Positions 5,598-13,709 of a DNA stretch of 15,040 bases are shown one piece after another. The notes beneath the pieces are model-generated. The model saw only the letters and a list, made by a program, of their open reading frames with translations. It was not told where the DNA came from and made no database searches. The translations under genes and the position numbers were made by a program. Position 1 is the first letter of the stretch, and the number at the start of each line of letters is the position of its first letter. Source of the DNA: Lachnospiraceae bacterium UBA3814. GTDB lineage: Bacteria > Bacillota > Clostridia > Lachnospirales > Lachnospiraceae. The stretch is taken from positions 1-15,040 of the forward strand of contig DFEA01000028.1 of NCBI GenBank assembly GCA_002368575.1. Direction: 5' to 3'.

Positions 5598-6785
5598 ATG
5601 AACATTCTGTACATTACCTTAAGTGAGCCGCGGCTTTCGGAAAGAGGGATATATCCGGATCTTGTAAGGGCCCTGAGAAGAGCCTCCCATGAGATAACGA
5701 TCGTTTATGCGGCAAGCCCGGCAAGGTATAAGAAAACGGAGCTTATACGGGAAAACGGCGTGAATATCCTGCGGGTCGTGGTGGGAGAGAACTTCAATGT
5801 CGGGCTTATAAAAAAGGGGATAAACACCCTGAAGCTGGAGCCTCTTTTAAAGCTTGCCATCGGGCGGTTCCTTAAGGATAAGAGCTTTGACCTCTGTATT
5901 TATGCGACTCCCCCGGTGACCTTTGCCGGGGTCGTAGACTATTGCAGAAAAAAATTCGGGGTCAGGACCTTTCTTATGCTGAAGGATATTTTCCCCCAGA
6001 ATGCGGTGGATATCGGCCTGTTTAAAAAGGGCTCCCCGGTTTACAGGGTATTTAAAAGCAAGGAAAGAAGGCTGTATGCCCTGTCCGACGCCATCGGCTG
6101 TATGTCTGAGGGAAATCTGAGATATTTAAAGGAGCACGAGCCGTGGCTTGAGGATAAAAGGCTGTCGGTATTTCCAAACACCATAGAGATAAGAGAGCCT
6201 GAGAACGGGGCCTTAGCAAAGCGGCAGCCTAAGGAGGCGGTAAGCTTTGTCTTCGGAGGAAATCTCGGGAAGCCCCAGGCGGTGGAATGGCTTATTTCCG
6301 CCATAGGGGACAGGAGGCTTAAGGAGCGAAGGGACATCGTGTTCTACATGATCGGAACCGGCAGCGAAAAGGAAAAGGCCGCAAAGGCGGCAAAGGAGCT
6401 GCCGAACCTGATATATCGTGAGGCGCTTCCTCCGGATGAATATGAAAGGCTCATGGCGGGGATGGACGTGGGGATCATTTCCCTGGATCACCGGTTTACG
6501 ATCCCCAACTATCCAAGCAGGATACTTTCTTATATGAATGAAAAAAAGCCTGTGCTGGCCTGTACCGACGAGGTCACGGATATTAAGGAGCTTGTGGTGG
6601 AAAAGGCCCGATGCGGGCTGTGGGTAAGCTCCGATGACAGGGACGGCTTTGTGAAGGCGGTGAGCACCCTTGCGGAAAACGCCGGTCTCAGGAGGGAGAT
6701 GGGCGAAAGGGGCTTTGAATATCTTAAGGAGAATTTTGATGTGGAGCTTTCTGTCAGGCTTCTGGAAAGGATGATAAATGTTTGA
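5598..6785 (+). CDS. GT4-family glycosyltransferase, WbuB-like
   Basis: A GT-B fold cytoplasmic glycosyltransferase of 395 residues. It carries the WbuB-type signature LKDIFPQNAVDIG (128-140), the nucleotide-site start FVFGGNLGKPQAVEWL (217-232), YMIGTGSEKEK (250-260) and the donor-site run FTIPNYPSRILSYMNEKKPVL (300-320). WbuB-like enzymes sit beside fnlA-fnlB-fnlC in E. coli O-antigen clusters and are thought to transfer FucNAc. The same neighbourhood here makes L-FucNAc the leading donor candidate, by inference. The ATG lies 2 nt after the HAD stop, with only a weak AAGAAG upstream. The end overlaps fnlA by 8 nt. There is no membrane segment, so attachment to the membrane would be peripheral. 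Confidence 0.88.
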   Translation: MNILYITLSEPRLSERGIYPDLVRALRRASHEITIVYAASPARYKKTELIRENGVNILRVVVGENFNVGLIKKGINTLKLEPLLKLAIGRFLKDKSFDLCIYATPPVTFAGVVDYCRKKFGVRTFLMLKDIFPQNAVDIGLFKKGSPVYRVFKSKERRLYALSDAIGCMSEGNLRYLKEHEPWLEDKRLSVFPNTIEIREPENGALAKRQPKEAVSFVFGGNLGKPQAVEWLISAIGDRRLKERRDIVFYMIGTGSEKEKAAKAAKELPNLIYREALPPDEYERLMAGMDVGIISLDHRFTIPNYPSRILSYMNEKKPVLACTDEVTDIKELVVEKARCGLWVSSDDRDGFVKAVSTLAENAGLRREMGERGFEYLKENFDVELSVRLLERMINV

Positions 6786-7806
6786 GGGCAGGACTTTACT
6801 TATTACCGGCGGGACGGGTTCCTTCGGAAACGCGGTATTAAACAGGTTTTTGGATACGGATATCGCTCAGATCAGGATCTTTTCAAGGGATGAGAAGAAG
6901 CAGGACGATATGCGTCATCAGTACAACAATCCGAAGATAAAGTATTATATCGGGGATGTCAGGAACATTCAGAGCGTTAAGGACGCGATGCACGGGGTGG
7001 ACTATATCTTTCACGCGGCTGCCCTGAAGCAGGTCCCGAGCTGTGAGTTTTTTCCGATGGAGGCCGTAAGGACCAATGTGATCGGGACCGATAATGTTCT
7101 GACGGCGGCCATCGAAGCGGGGGTAAAGAAGGTAATATGCCTTTCCACGGATAAGGCTGCCTATCCCGTTAATGCCATGGGGACCTCAAAGGCGATGATG
7201 GAAAAGGTCTTCGTGGCTAAATCAAGGACAGTTGATCCTGAGGCGACCCTTATATGCGGGACCAGGTACGGAAACGTCATGTGCTCCAGAGGCTCGGTCA
7301 TCCCCCTGTTTATTGAGCAGATAAAGGAGGGAAGGCCGCTTACCGTAACGGAGCCGGAGATGACAAGGTTTATAATGAGCCTTGAGGAAGCGGTGGAGTT
7401 AGTCATATTTGCCTTTGAAAACGCCTCTGCCGGGGATATCATGGTTCAGAAGGCGCCTGCCTGCACGATAGATGTGCTGGCAAGGGCCGTTAAGGAGCTC
7501 TTTGACGCCGACAATGAGGTAAGGATCATAGGGATAAGGCATGGGGAAAAGATGTATGAGACCCTGCTTACGAACGAGGAATGCGCACGGGCCGTCGATC
7601 TCGGGAATTTCTTCAGGGTCCCTGCCGACCAGAGAGACCTTAATTACGATAAATATTTTAAGGACGGAAACGCCGGGAGGACAAAGCTCTCCGAATTCAA
7701 TTCGAACAATACAGAGAGACTGGATATCGAGGGTGTTAAGAAAAAGCTTCTTTCACTTGAATATATAAGGAACGAGATAGCAGCCTACAGGGAAACACGC
7801 GGTTAA
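6778..7806 (+). CDS. fnlA: UDP-GlcNAc 4,6-dehydratase / 5-epimerase, first step to UDP-L-FucNAc
   Basis: Converts UDP-GlcNAc into UDP-2-acetamido-2,6-dideoxy-beta-L-arabino-hexos-4-ulose, the first step to UDP-N-acetyl-L-fucosamine. It is an extended SDR protein of 342 residues, as usual for FnlA/WbjB/CapE. The Rossmann motif is GGTGSFG (11-17). The catalytic stretch STDKAAYPVNAMGTSK (123-138) has Met134 in the place of the usual SDR tyrosine before the lysine (K138), which is typical of the FlaA1/CapE group. FHAAALKQVPSCEFFPMEAV (78-97) is a further family hallmark. It starts inside the end of the GT4 gene behind a good ribosome binding site (GGAAAGG). The downstream reductase and 2-epimerase complete the pathway. 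PglF/FlaA1-type retaining dehydratases are an alternative, but the two partners make FnlA the best reading. Confidence 0.93.
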   Translation: MFEGRTLLITGGTGSFGNAVLNRFLDTDIAQIRIFSRDEKKQDDMRHQYNNPKIKYYIGDVRNIQSVKDAMHGVDYIFHAAALKQVPSCEFFPMEAVRTNVIGTDNVLTAAIEAGVKKVICLSTDKAAYPVNAMGTSKAMMEKVFVAKSRTVDPEATLICGTRYGNVMCSRGSVIPLFIEQIKEGRPLTVTEPEMTRFIMSLEEAVELVIFAFENASAGDIMVQKAPACTIDVLARAVKELFDADNEVRIIGIRHGEKMYETLLTNEECARAVDLGNFFRVPADQRDLNYDKYFKDGNAGRTKLSEFNSNNTERLDIEGVKKKLLSLEYIRNEIAAYRETRG

Positions 7807-7815
7807 ATACGGAAA

Positions 7816-8982
7816 ATGAAGATACTGGTGACAGGAGCCGGAGGCTTTATAGGGAAAAATCTTACAGCAGAGCTTAAAAACAGAGGCTTTGACGAGGTAT
7901 GGGAATATGACATCAATACCGGACGGCCTATGCTTTTTAAGTATGCCAGGGACTGTGACTTTGTCTTTCATCTGGCGGGAGTCAACCGTCCGAAGGAGGA
8001 GTCGGAGTTTATGGAGGGGAACTGCGGCTTTACGGGGGAGCTGATCAGGGCTCTTGTTGAAAATAACAACCCTGCGCCGATACTTGTCTCCTCTTCGATA
8101 CAGGCTGAGCTGCCAAACCCCTACGGGGAGAGCAAAAGGGCCGGTGAAGAGCTGCTCTTCCGCTACGCGGAGGAATACGGGGCAGAGGTTTTTGTATACA
8201 GGCTTCCCAATGTGTTCGGAAAATGGTGCAGGCCTGATTACAACAGTGTGGTGGCTACCTTCTGCAACAACATAGCCCGCTCCATGCCGATAAGGATAAA
8301 CGACGGGGAAACGGTCCTGAAGCTTGTGTATATCGATGATGTGGTGAATGAATTTATCGGAAGGATGGAGGCGTTTGAAAAAAAACTTTCTTCGGGGGAC
8401 CAGACTGACGGTAACGAACAGGGCTCCGCTTCCGGGCGCACCTTCTACGGCATTCCCGTTACTTATTCCATTAAGCTTTCAGGGCTCGCAGAATGCATAG
8501 AGGGGTTTAAAGCCTCAAGAAGCTCGCTTATGATCCCGGACTTTAAGGACGAGCTTACAAAGAAGCTGTACAGCACATATTTAAGCTATCTTCCCGAGGA
8601 TGATTTCTCCTATGCGCTCGATATGCATAAGGATCAGAGGGGCTCGTTTACCGAATTCATAAAGACGGGTACGAGCGGTCAGGTATCCGTGAATGTTGTA
8701 AAGCCGGGGATCACCAAGGGAGAGCACTGGCACCATTCCAAAAATGAGAAATTCCTGGTCGTAAGCGGGCAGGGGCTTTTTCAGTTCAGAAAATACGGAG
8801 AGGAAAGGATCATCGAGTACAGAGTGAGCGGCGAGGAGCTTAAGGTGCTTGATATCCCAACCGGCTATGTCCATAACATCATCAACGAGGGAAAAGAGGA
8901 CATGGTAGTCATTATATGGGCGAACGAGGTCTTCGACCCGGCAAGGCCCGATACATATTATGAGAAGGTTCTGAGGGAATAA
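7816..8982 (+). CDS. fnlB: UDP-hexos-4-ulose reductase with C-terminal cupin, second step to UDP-L-FucNAc
   Basis: Bifunctional FnlB/WbjC/CapF-type enzyme: the cupin domain epimerises at C3 and the SDR domain reduces the 4-keto group. N-terminal Rossmann motif GAGGFIG (7-13); YGESK (103-107) supplies the SDR Tyr and Lys. The C-terminal domain (about 260-388) is a cupin with the metal ligands of GEHWHHSKNEKF (302-313; H304, H306, E311) and H353 in PTGYVHNI. Its 388 residues are slightly long for the family. The excess includes a Ser/Gly/Asp-rich insert at 191-208 within the SDR half. The ATG at 7816 lies 9 nt after the fnlA stop, with CGGA just upstream. The stop codon overlaps the fnlC ATG by one base. 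Confidence 0.93.
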   Translation: MKILVTGAGGFIGKNLTAELKNRGFDEVWEYDINTGRPMLFKYARDCDFVFHLAGVNRPKEESEFMEGNCGFTGELIRALVENNNPAPILVSSSIQAELPNPYGESKRAGEELLFRYAEEYGAEVFVYRLPNVFGKWCRPDYNSVVATFCNNIARSMPIRINDGETVLKLVYIDDVVNEFIGRMEAFEKKLSSGDQTDGNEQGSASGRTFYGIPVTYSIKLSGLAECIEGFKASRSSLMIPDFKDELTKKLYSTYLSYLPEDDFSYALDMHKDQRGSFTEFIKTGTSGQVSVNVVKPGITKGEHWHHSKNEKFLVVSGQGLFQFRKYGEERIIEYRVSGEELKVLDIPTGYVHNIINEGKEDMVVIIWANEVFDPARPDTYYEKVLRE

Positions 8983-10109
8983 TGATGGATAAGCTCAAGC
9001 TTATGACTATAGTAGGAACGAGACCGGAGATAATAAGGCTTTCTTCGGTCATCAAATGTGCCGACAGGTATTTTGACCATGTGCTCGTACACACCGGACA
9101 GAATTATGATTATACTCTGAATCAGATTTTTTTCGAGCAGTTAAATCTCCGGTCGCCGGATTATTATCTTGATGCCGTGGGAAATGACCTTGGGGAGACC
9201 ATGGGCAACATCATAGCAAAGTCCTACAGGCTCATGTCAGAGGTGAAGCCTGAGGCGGTGCTGATACTCGGGGATACCAATTCAGCGCTTTCCGCGATCA
9301 GCGCAAAACGCCTGAAGATCCCCATCTTTCACATGGAGGCCGGCAACCGCTGCTGGGATTACAATGTTTCGGAAATGATAAACCGGAGGATCGTTGACAG
9401 CATTTCGGATATCAATATGCCTTATACGGAGCACTCAAGGAGATACCTCCTGTCAGAGGGAGTCGACGGGAAAACGATCTTTGTGACGGGCTCCCCCATG
9501 AGAGAGGTGCTTAACGATCATATGGAGGAGATAAAGAAGAGCGATGTGCTTTCAAGGCTGTCACTCAAGGAAAGGGGCTACATCCTGGTTTCCGCTCACA
9601 GAGAGGAGAACATAGACCTTGAGGACAATTTCATGAGCCTTATGAACTCCATAAACCATATAGCGGAAAAATACCGGATGCCGGTGATCTATTCGACACA
9701 TCCGCGCTCTAAGAAATTCATTGAGCAGAGGGGCTTTAAGTTTCACCCCCTGGTATCTAATCTTAAGCCCTTCGGGTTCCTTGACTACAATAAGCTTCAG
9801 ATGAATGCTTACTGTGTGCTTTCCGACAGCGGGACGCTTTCGGAGGAATCGGCGATGCTTAACTTCCCCGCGGTCCTGATACGCACCTCGACGGAAAGGC
9901 CGGAGGTCCTTGACAAGGGGACGATAGTCATCGGGGGCATTACGGAGAGAGAGGTCGAAAGAGCGACAGAGCTTTCCGTCTCCATGTTTGAGAACCGGGA
10001 GGAGGTTGCCATAGCTCCGGATTATGATGATACGAATGTTTCCGTAAAGGTAGTTAAGCTTATACAGAGCTACACGGAAATAGTCAACATGACGGTGTGG
10101 AGAAAGTGA
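8982..10109 (+). CDS. fnlC: UDP-L-FucNAc synthase (WecB-like 2-epimerase), third step
   Basis: Epimerises UDP-L-PneNAc/TalNAc-type intermediates at C2 to give UDP-N-acetyl-L-fucosamine. The GT-B-like UDP-GlcNAc 2-epimerase fold is shown by IVGTRPEIIRL (10-20), HTGQNYDYTLNQIFFEQL (37-54) and HMEAGNRCWDYNVSEMINRR (117-136). Conserved catalytic positions fit D98, E119, E131 and H206 (SAHREENID). SDSGTLSEES near the C-terminus replaces the SDSGGxQEE of ordinary WecB; this is the FnlC/CapG variant. Length of 375 residues is normal. The ATG at 8982 shares one base with the fnlB stop and has GAGGG just upstream; a second ATG at 8985 could also serve. With fnlA and fnlB it forms a complete pathway from UDP-GlcNAc. 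Confidence 0.93.
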   Translation: MMDKLKLMTIVGTRPEIIRLSSVIKCADRYFDHVLVHTGQNYDYTLNQIFFEQLNLRSPDYYLDAVGNDLGETMGNIIAKSYRLMSEVKPEAVLILGDTNSALSAISAKRLKIPIFHMEAGNRCWDYNVSEMINRRIVDSISDINMPYTEHSRRYLLSEGVDGKTIFVTGSPMREVLNDHMEEIKKSDVLSRLSLKERGYILVSAHREENIDLEDNFMSLMNSINHIAEKYRMPVIYSTHPRSKKFIEQRGFKFHPLVSNLKPFGFLDYNKLQMNAYCVLSDSGTLSEESAMLNFPAVLIRTSTERPEVLDKGTIVIGGITEREVERATELSVSMFENREEVAIAPDYDDTNVSVKVVKLIQSYTEIVNMTVWRK

Positions 10110-10124
10110 CCATGGCAGTGGCCT

Positions 10125-11243
10125 ATGAGAATTGTCGTTAACGATATAGCAGCAAGCAAGACCGGAGCCCTGTCCGTTCTGAAGGATTTCTATGAATTTA
10201 TTAGAAGGGAAGAGAACGGATGTATTGAAAGAAACGGCAGAAGAGAGCGCCTTGAATGGATATTCCTTCTGTCGGAGCCTTATCTTGAGGAAACCGGAAA
10301 CATAAAGCTAAGGGTCCTGCCCGAGGTTAAAAGGAGCAGGAAGGAAAGGCTCCTGTTTGACCTTAAGACCGGCGGAGAATATATAATGTCGCTTAAGCCG
10401 GACATTTATTTTTCTCTTCAGAATACCCTTACAAGGGGGGTATCCGCAAAGACTGCTCTTTATGTTCATCAGCCCCTGTGCTTTCAGAGGGTAAAAAGCT
10501 TTTCGTTTTTCAAAAAGGGTGAAAGAGAGTATGCGGTCTATCAGCATATTATCGGGAAGCTTATCTATTCCTCGATAAAGAGAGCGGATAAGACGATAGT
10601 ACAGACGGAATGGATGAGGAGGGAGATCCTTGAAAGGCTTAAGGTGGAGCCCGAAAGGGTGGTAAGGATCGCTCCCGATATAAAGCTTTCGGGGAACGTA
10701 TTAAGGTCCGAAAAGGACAGGAGGGACTCCCGCAGGAAGACCTTTTTTTATCCGTCGGGGGCTGTTCTTTATAAGAACCATGAATGCCTTGTAAAAGCCG
10801 TAAGGCTGTTGAGGGATAAGGGCATAACCGGCTTTGACGTTGTCCTTACGGTCACCGAGGGTGAGCTTAAGGGGCTGTGTCCCGGAGAAATACCCGGCAA
10901 TATAATCTGCAGAGGCCCGCTTTTAAGGGAAGAGGTGTTTGAATATTATTCAGACAGTATTCTTGTATTTCCGTCGTATATCGAAAGCTTCGGTTACCCT
11001 CTGGCGGAGGCGTCGGGAATGGGCGCGGTTGTGCTTGCTTCTGACACCCCCTTTTCGAGGGAGGTGCTTGAGGGCTACGATAGGGCGTATTATTTCGACC
11101 CCTTCAGGCCGGAGGAGCTTGCGGCACTAATGGAGGAGGTTATGCAGACCGGCGGGAACAGGGAAGTGAATCGTTCGGAAAACCGAACGGATCGGAACGA
11201 ATCAGGGTGGGCGCGCGTTCTTTCGGAGCTTGTGAGTCTGTAA
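10125..11243 (+). CDS. GT4-family glycosyltransferase
   Basis: A GT-B glycosyltransferase of 372 residues. The N-terminal MRIVVNDIAASKTGALSVL is a glycine-loop start common in capsule GT4 enzymes. LYVHQPLCF (112-120) and QTEWMRREI (160-168) lie in the acceptor domain. The donor domain begins at TFFYPSGAVLYKNHE (206-220) and has the GT4 E-x7-E motif in ESFGYPLAE (287-295). Residues 343-361 form a polar Asn/Arg/Ser-rich linker just before the last helix; its DNA holds a perfect 7-bp inverted repeat. The ribosome binding site is poor. The gap to fnlC is 15 nt. Donor and acceptor are unknown; a hexose or HexNAc transfer to the growing lipid-linked unit is likely from context. Confidence 0.86.
   Translation: MRIVVNDIAASKTGALSVLKDFYEFIRREENGCIERNGRRERLEWIFLLSEPYLEETGNIKLRVLPEVKRSRKERLLFDLKTGGEYIMSLKPDIYFSLQNTLTRGVSAKTALYVHQPLCFQRVKSFSFFKKGEREYAVYQHIIGKLIYSSIKRADKTIVQTEWMRREILERLKVEPERVVRIAPDIKLSGNVLRSEKDRRDSRRKTFFYPSGAVLYKNHECLVKAVRLLRDKGITGFDVVLTVTEGELKGLCPGEIPGNIICRGPLLREEVFEYYSDSILVFPSYIESFGYPLAEASGMGAVVLASDTPFSREVLEGYDRAYYFDPFRPEELAALMEEVMQTGGNREVNRSENRTDRNESGWARVLSELVSL
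11172..11189 (+). repeat. Inverted repeat inside the GT4 coding end
   Basis: CGTTCGG (11172-11178), an AAAA loop and CCGAACG (11183-11189) form a perfect 7-bp stem within the codons of the polar C-terminal linker. No U-run follows. It may be a small cruciform or protein-binding site, or only the by-product of a low-complexity insertion. Confidence 0.55.
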
Positions 11244-11280
11244 ACAGAGCAGTATTGGCGGATCGATTGGATATTTAGCT

Positions 11281-12612
11281 TTGAACCGAATACAAAGATC
11301 AAAAGGCTTTTTTTTTGAATGGTATTATATTCTTGTTATCCTCGGGTATCTTTTAACGCTTGTGACGTTAAAAATGCGTCCGGGTGTTTTTGCGACCCTT
11401 TTACTCTGCGCGGTCGCCCTTGAGCTTATCATCAAAAGGCTGATAACCTTCTCGGGCTTTACGGATAAGCTGGTAATAATATACATTCTGTATAATATTC
11501 TCTCGGTAAGCTGGCTTCTTGCCTCCGGAATGCCGGTCTCCGTGTTTGCGGGTGAATTTGTGGTCTCTGTTTTACCTGTGATCTTCTATTTTGCCGGCAG
11601 GGGCATAGAGCCGCCCGCCGGGGCAGGGCACGGCATAGAGGTTATGGGCCCGGCGGAAGGAAGTGGGGGCAGGCTTGAAAGCTTCTATGAAAAATTCACC
11701 ATTGCCGTGCTTATAGCGGGCGTGGCAGGAATCCTTCTTTACGTTCTGGCACCGCAGTTTTATATCGACTATTCCTATAAGATGCTGTTCATATCCAAAG
11801 CTGATGTTCCCACCATGCGGGTGAGGATGAATTCTGTGGTAGGGTGTACGCTTTTGGGCTTTCTGGGTACGGCCTCTATGATGACGGGGGCCTTTTTCCT
11901 TAAGGCCGGGGTCCGGGAAGGGAAGGAAGGCAGCCGGGGCAGGTCCGGGTCTTTGGTCAAAAGCATCATATATATTGCCGTAAGCATGATAACGGCCGTG
12001 ATGAGCAATCAGCGCTCCTCTCTCGTGACCGTGATCCTTGTTCTTGTCTTTTTAAACTATCTGGTGTTCTTCAGGCTGTTCCTGATAGAAAAAAAGTATT
12101 TCAGGCTTGAGCTCATCTGCCTTCTTGTGATATTTGTGCTGGTATGTCTCTTTAAGGCGGATATAGTGCTTAAGATATGGTACAGGCTTGTTTCGCTTCC
12201 GGGGGCGGTTTCCGAAAGAAGCGAGCAATGGGTGGCAGCGGTGAACAACATGTACTCGGTATGGCTGGGAAACGGACTGGGGGCAAACGGGCACAGGGCG
12301 CTTGGGATAGAGGACGCCCACGTTATCGCAGACGGGGGGCTAATAAAGCTGTACTGCGAGGAAGGGATAATCGGGTTTTCACTGTTTTTATATATTGTGG
12401 CAAATGCAGTCAGAAAGGGGCTTCACAACATCGGGGAATATTATGTGGAGCTGGGGCTCATCGCGGTGACCCTGCTTCAGTCCATCGGCTCCAACATCAT
12501 CGCGTTTCAGCTTGCCGCTCCGATCTTCTGGTTTGCGGCGGGAAGGCTTGATTCCGGACAAAAGGCTTATCCGGCCGACGCGCCTGTAAGGGAAGGTGAG
12601 GTGGAGCCATGA
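11281..12612 (+). CDS. Polytopic membrane protein, Wzy / O-antigen-ligase-like polymerase
   Basis: Up to 443 residues with roughly ten hydrophobic segments (for example near 14-31, 34-52, 63-82, 88-105, 139-157, 184-207, 228-246, 249-267, 275-292, 360-378 and 388-410). The extracytoplasmic-type region SERSEQWVAAVNNMYSVWLG (311-330), followed by GNGLGANGH and DAHVIADGGLIKLYCEEGIIG, is the usual pattern of Wzy/WaaL-like polymerases and ligases, as is SNQRSSL (242-248). Polymerisation of undecaprenyl-linked repeat units on the outer face of the membrane is inferred. The start is uncertain: no in-frame ATG precedes the first hydrophobic segment, TTG at 11281 is the first candidate, and no ribosome binding site is evident. 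Two soluble loops (107-131 and 210-224) are Gly-rich and of low complexity. The stop overlaps the next ATG (ATGA). Confidence 0.78.
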   Translation: MNRIQRSKGFFFEWYYILVILGYLLTLVTLKMRPGVFATLLLCAVALELIIKRLITFSGFTDKLVIIYILYNILSVSWLLASGMPVSVFAGEFVVSVLPVIFYFAGRGIEPPAGAGHGIEVMGPAEGSGGRLESFYEKFTIAVLIAGVAGILLYVLAPQFYIDYSYKMLFISKADVPTMRVRMNSVVGCTLLGFLGTASMMTGAFFLKAGVREGKEGSRGRSGSLVKSIIYIAVSMITAVMSNQRSSLVTVILVLVFLNYLVFFRLFLIEKKYFRLELICLLVIFVLVCLFKADIVLKIWYRLVSLPGAVSERSEQWVAAVNNMYSVWLGNGLGANGHRALGIEDAHVIADGGLIKLYCEEGIIGFSLFLYIVANAVRKGLHNIGEYYVELGLIAVTLLQSIGSNIIAFQLAAPIFWFAAGRLDSGQKAYPADAPVREGEVEP

Positions 12613-13709
12613 AGGTGATGTGTATGTATCTGCCTCAGTACCACAGCTTTCCCGAAAATGATGAGTGGTGGGGAAAGGGCTATACCGAGTGGACGGCGGT
12701 AAAGAGAGGACGCCCTCTTTTTAAGGGGCATGTGCAGCCCAGACGCCCCCTTGGCGGAAGATATTACGATCTTGATAAGAACGGGGAGGAGACCTTAAGC
12801 TGGCAGGCGGAGCTTGCCTCGGAATACGGCATATACGGGTTTGCCTTTTATCATTACTGGTTTAAGGGGAAGCTCCTTATGAGGCGGCCGATGGAGATAC
12901 TTCTTTCCAATCCCGGCATTAAGATCAGGTATTGCATATGCTGGGCAAATGAGAGCTGGACCAGGACCTGGTATGATCTTTCCGAGGAGGTCCTGATCAA
13001 ACAGGAATACGGGGAGAAAGCTGACTGGGATACGCATTTTGACTATCTTCTGGAGTTTTTCAGGGACGAGAGGTATATAAAGACAGATAATAAGCCGGTG
13101 CTCATGATCTACCGTAGCTTTGACATAGACTGCCTTTCACAGATGCTTGCGCATTTTAACGAAAGAGCTAAGAGAGAGGGCTTTGACGGGATATTCGTGG
13201 TCTCCGGAAAGACAAGGGATATCATCGATGAGAGAAAAGAGCTTATTGATGCTTATTATTATTTTGAGCCCGGCTACACCTTGAAGCATGATTTTTCCCT
13301 CCTTCACAGGACAGGCTATAATGCCTCGGTGCTGTTAAGGAGTACATGCAACAGGCTGTTTAAGGGGAGCATGCTTGAAAGAAGGATCTCTGCCCGTTGG
13401 ATATTAAAGCGGATAGGCGACAGAAGCTATGGGGAGAACGAATTCCCCTGCCTGATACCCGACTGGGACAATACCCCAAGGAGGGGTCACAAGGGGCTTG
13501 TATACACAAAAACCTCTCCGGAATACTTTGAGGAGATCCTTAAAAGGCTTAAGAAAAAGGTCGAGGGCAGAAAAAACGACTTTGTTTTCATCAATGCGTG
13601 GAATGAGTGGGGAGAGGGCGCAATGCTGGAGCCTGACGAGTACAGGGGATATTCCTATCTCGAAGCGGTGAAGAGGGCGTTGGGTCCGGAGGCTTTCAGT
13701 GAATCCTAA
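12609..13709 (+). CDS. WbsX-like (GH99-like) protein of polysaccharide assembly
   Basis: A 366-residue soluble protein of the Glyco_tran_WbsX family, which resembles GH99 endo-mannosidases/mannanases. Family hallmarks are YLPQYH (7-12), WWGKGYTEW (20-28), GFAFYHYWFKGK (77-88), CWANESWTRTW (111-121) and the C-terminal FINAWNEWGEGAMLEP (327-342). No signal peptide is present, so it acts in the cytoplasm, as other cluster-encoded WbsX proteins appear to do. Family members are often annotated as glycosyltransferases because of their gene neighbourhood, but biochemical proof is scarce; hydrolysis of a lipid-linked oligosaccharide or a transfer reaction are both possible. ATGA overlap with the Wzy-like gene points to translational coupling, and its own stop lies inside the next gene. 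Confidence 0.87.
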   Translation: MKVMCMYLPQYHSFPENDEWWGKGYTEWTAVKRGRPLFKGHVQPRRPLGGRYYDLDKNGEETLSWQAELASEYGIYGFAFYHYWFKGKLLMRRPMEILLSNPGIKIRYCICWANESWTRTWYDLSEEVLIKQEYGEKADWDTHFDYLLEFFRDERYIKTDNKPVLMIYRSFDIDCLSQMLAHFNERAKREGFDGIFVVSGKTRDIIDERKELIDAYYYFEPGYTLKHDFSLLHRTGYNASVLLRSTCNRLFKGSMLERRISARWILKRIGDRSYGENEFPCLIPDWDNTPRRGHKGLVYTKTSPEYFEEILKRLKKKVEGRKNDFVFINAWNEWGEGAMLEPDEYRGYSYLEAVKRALGPEAFSES

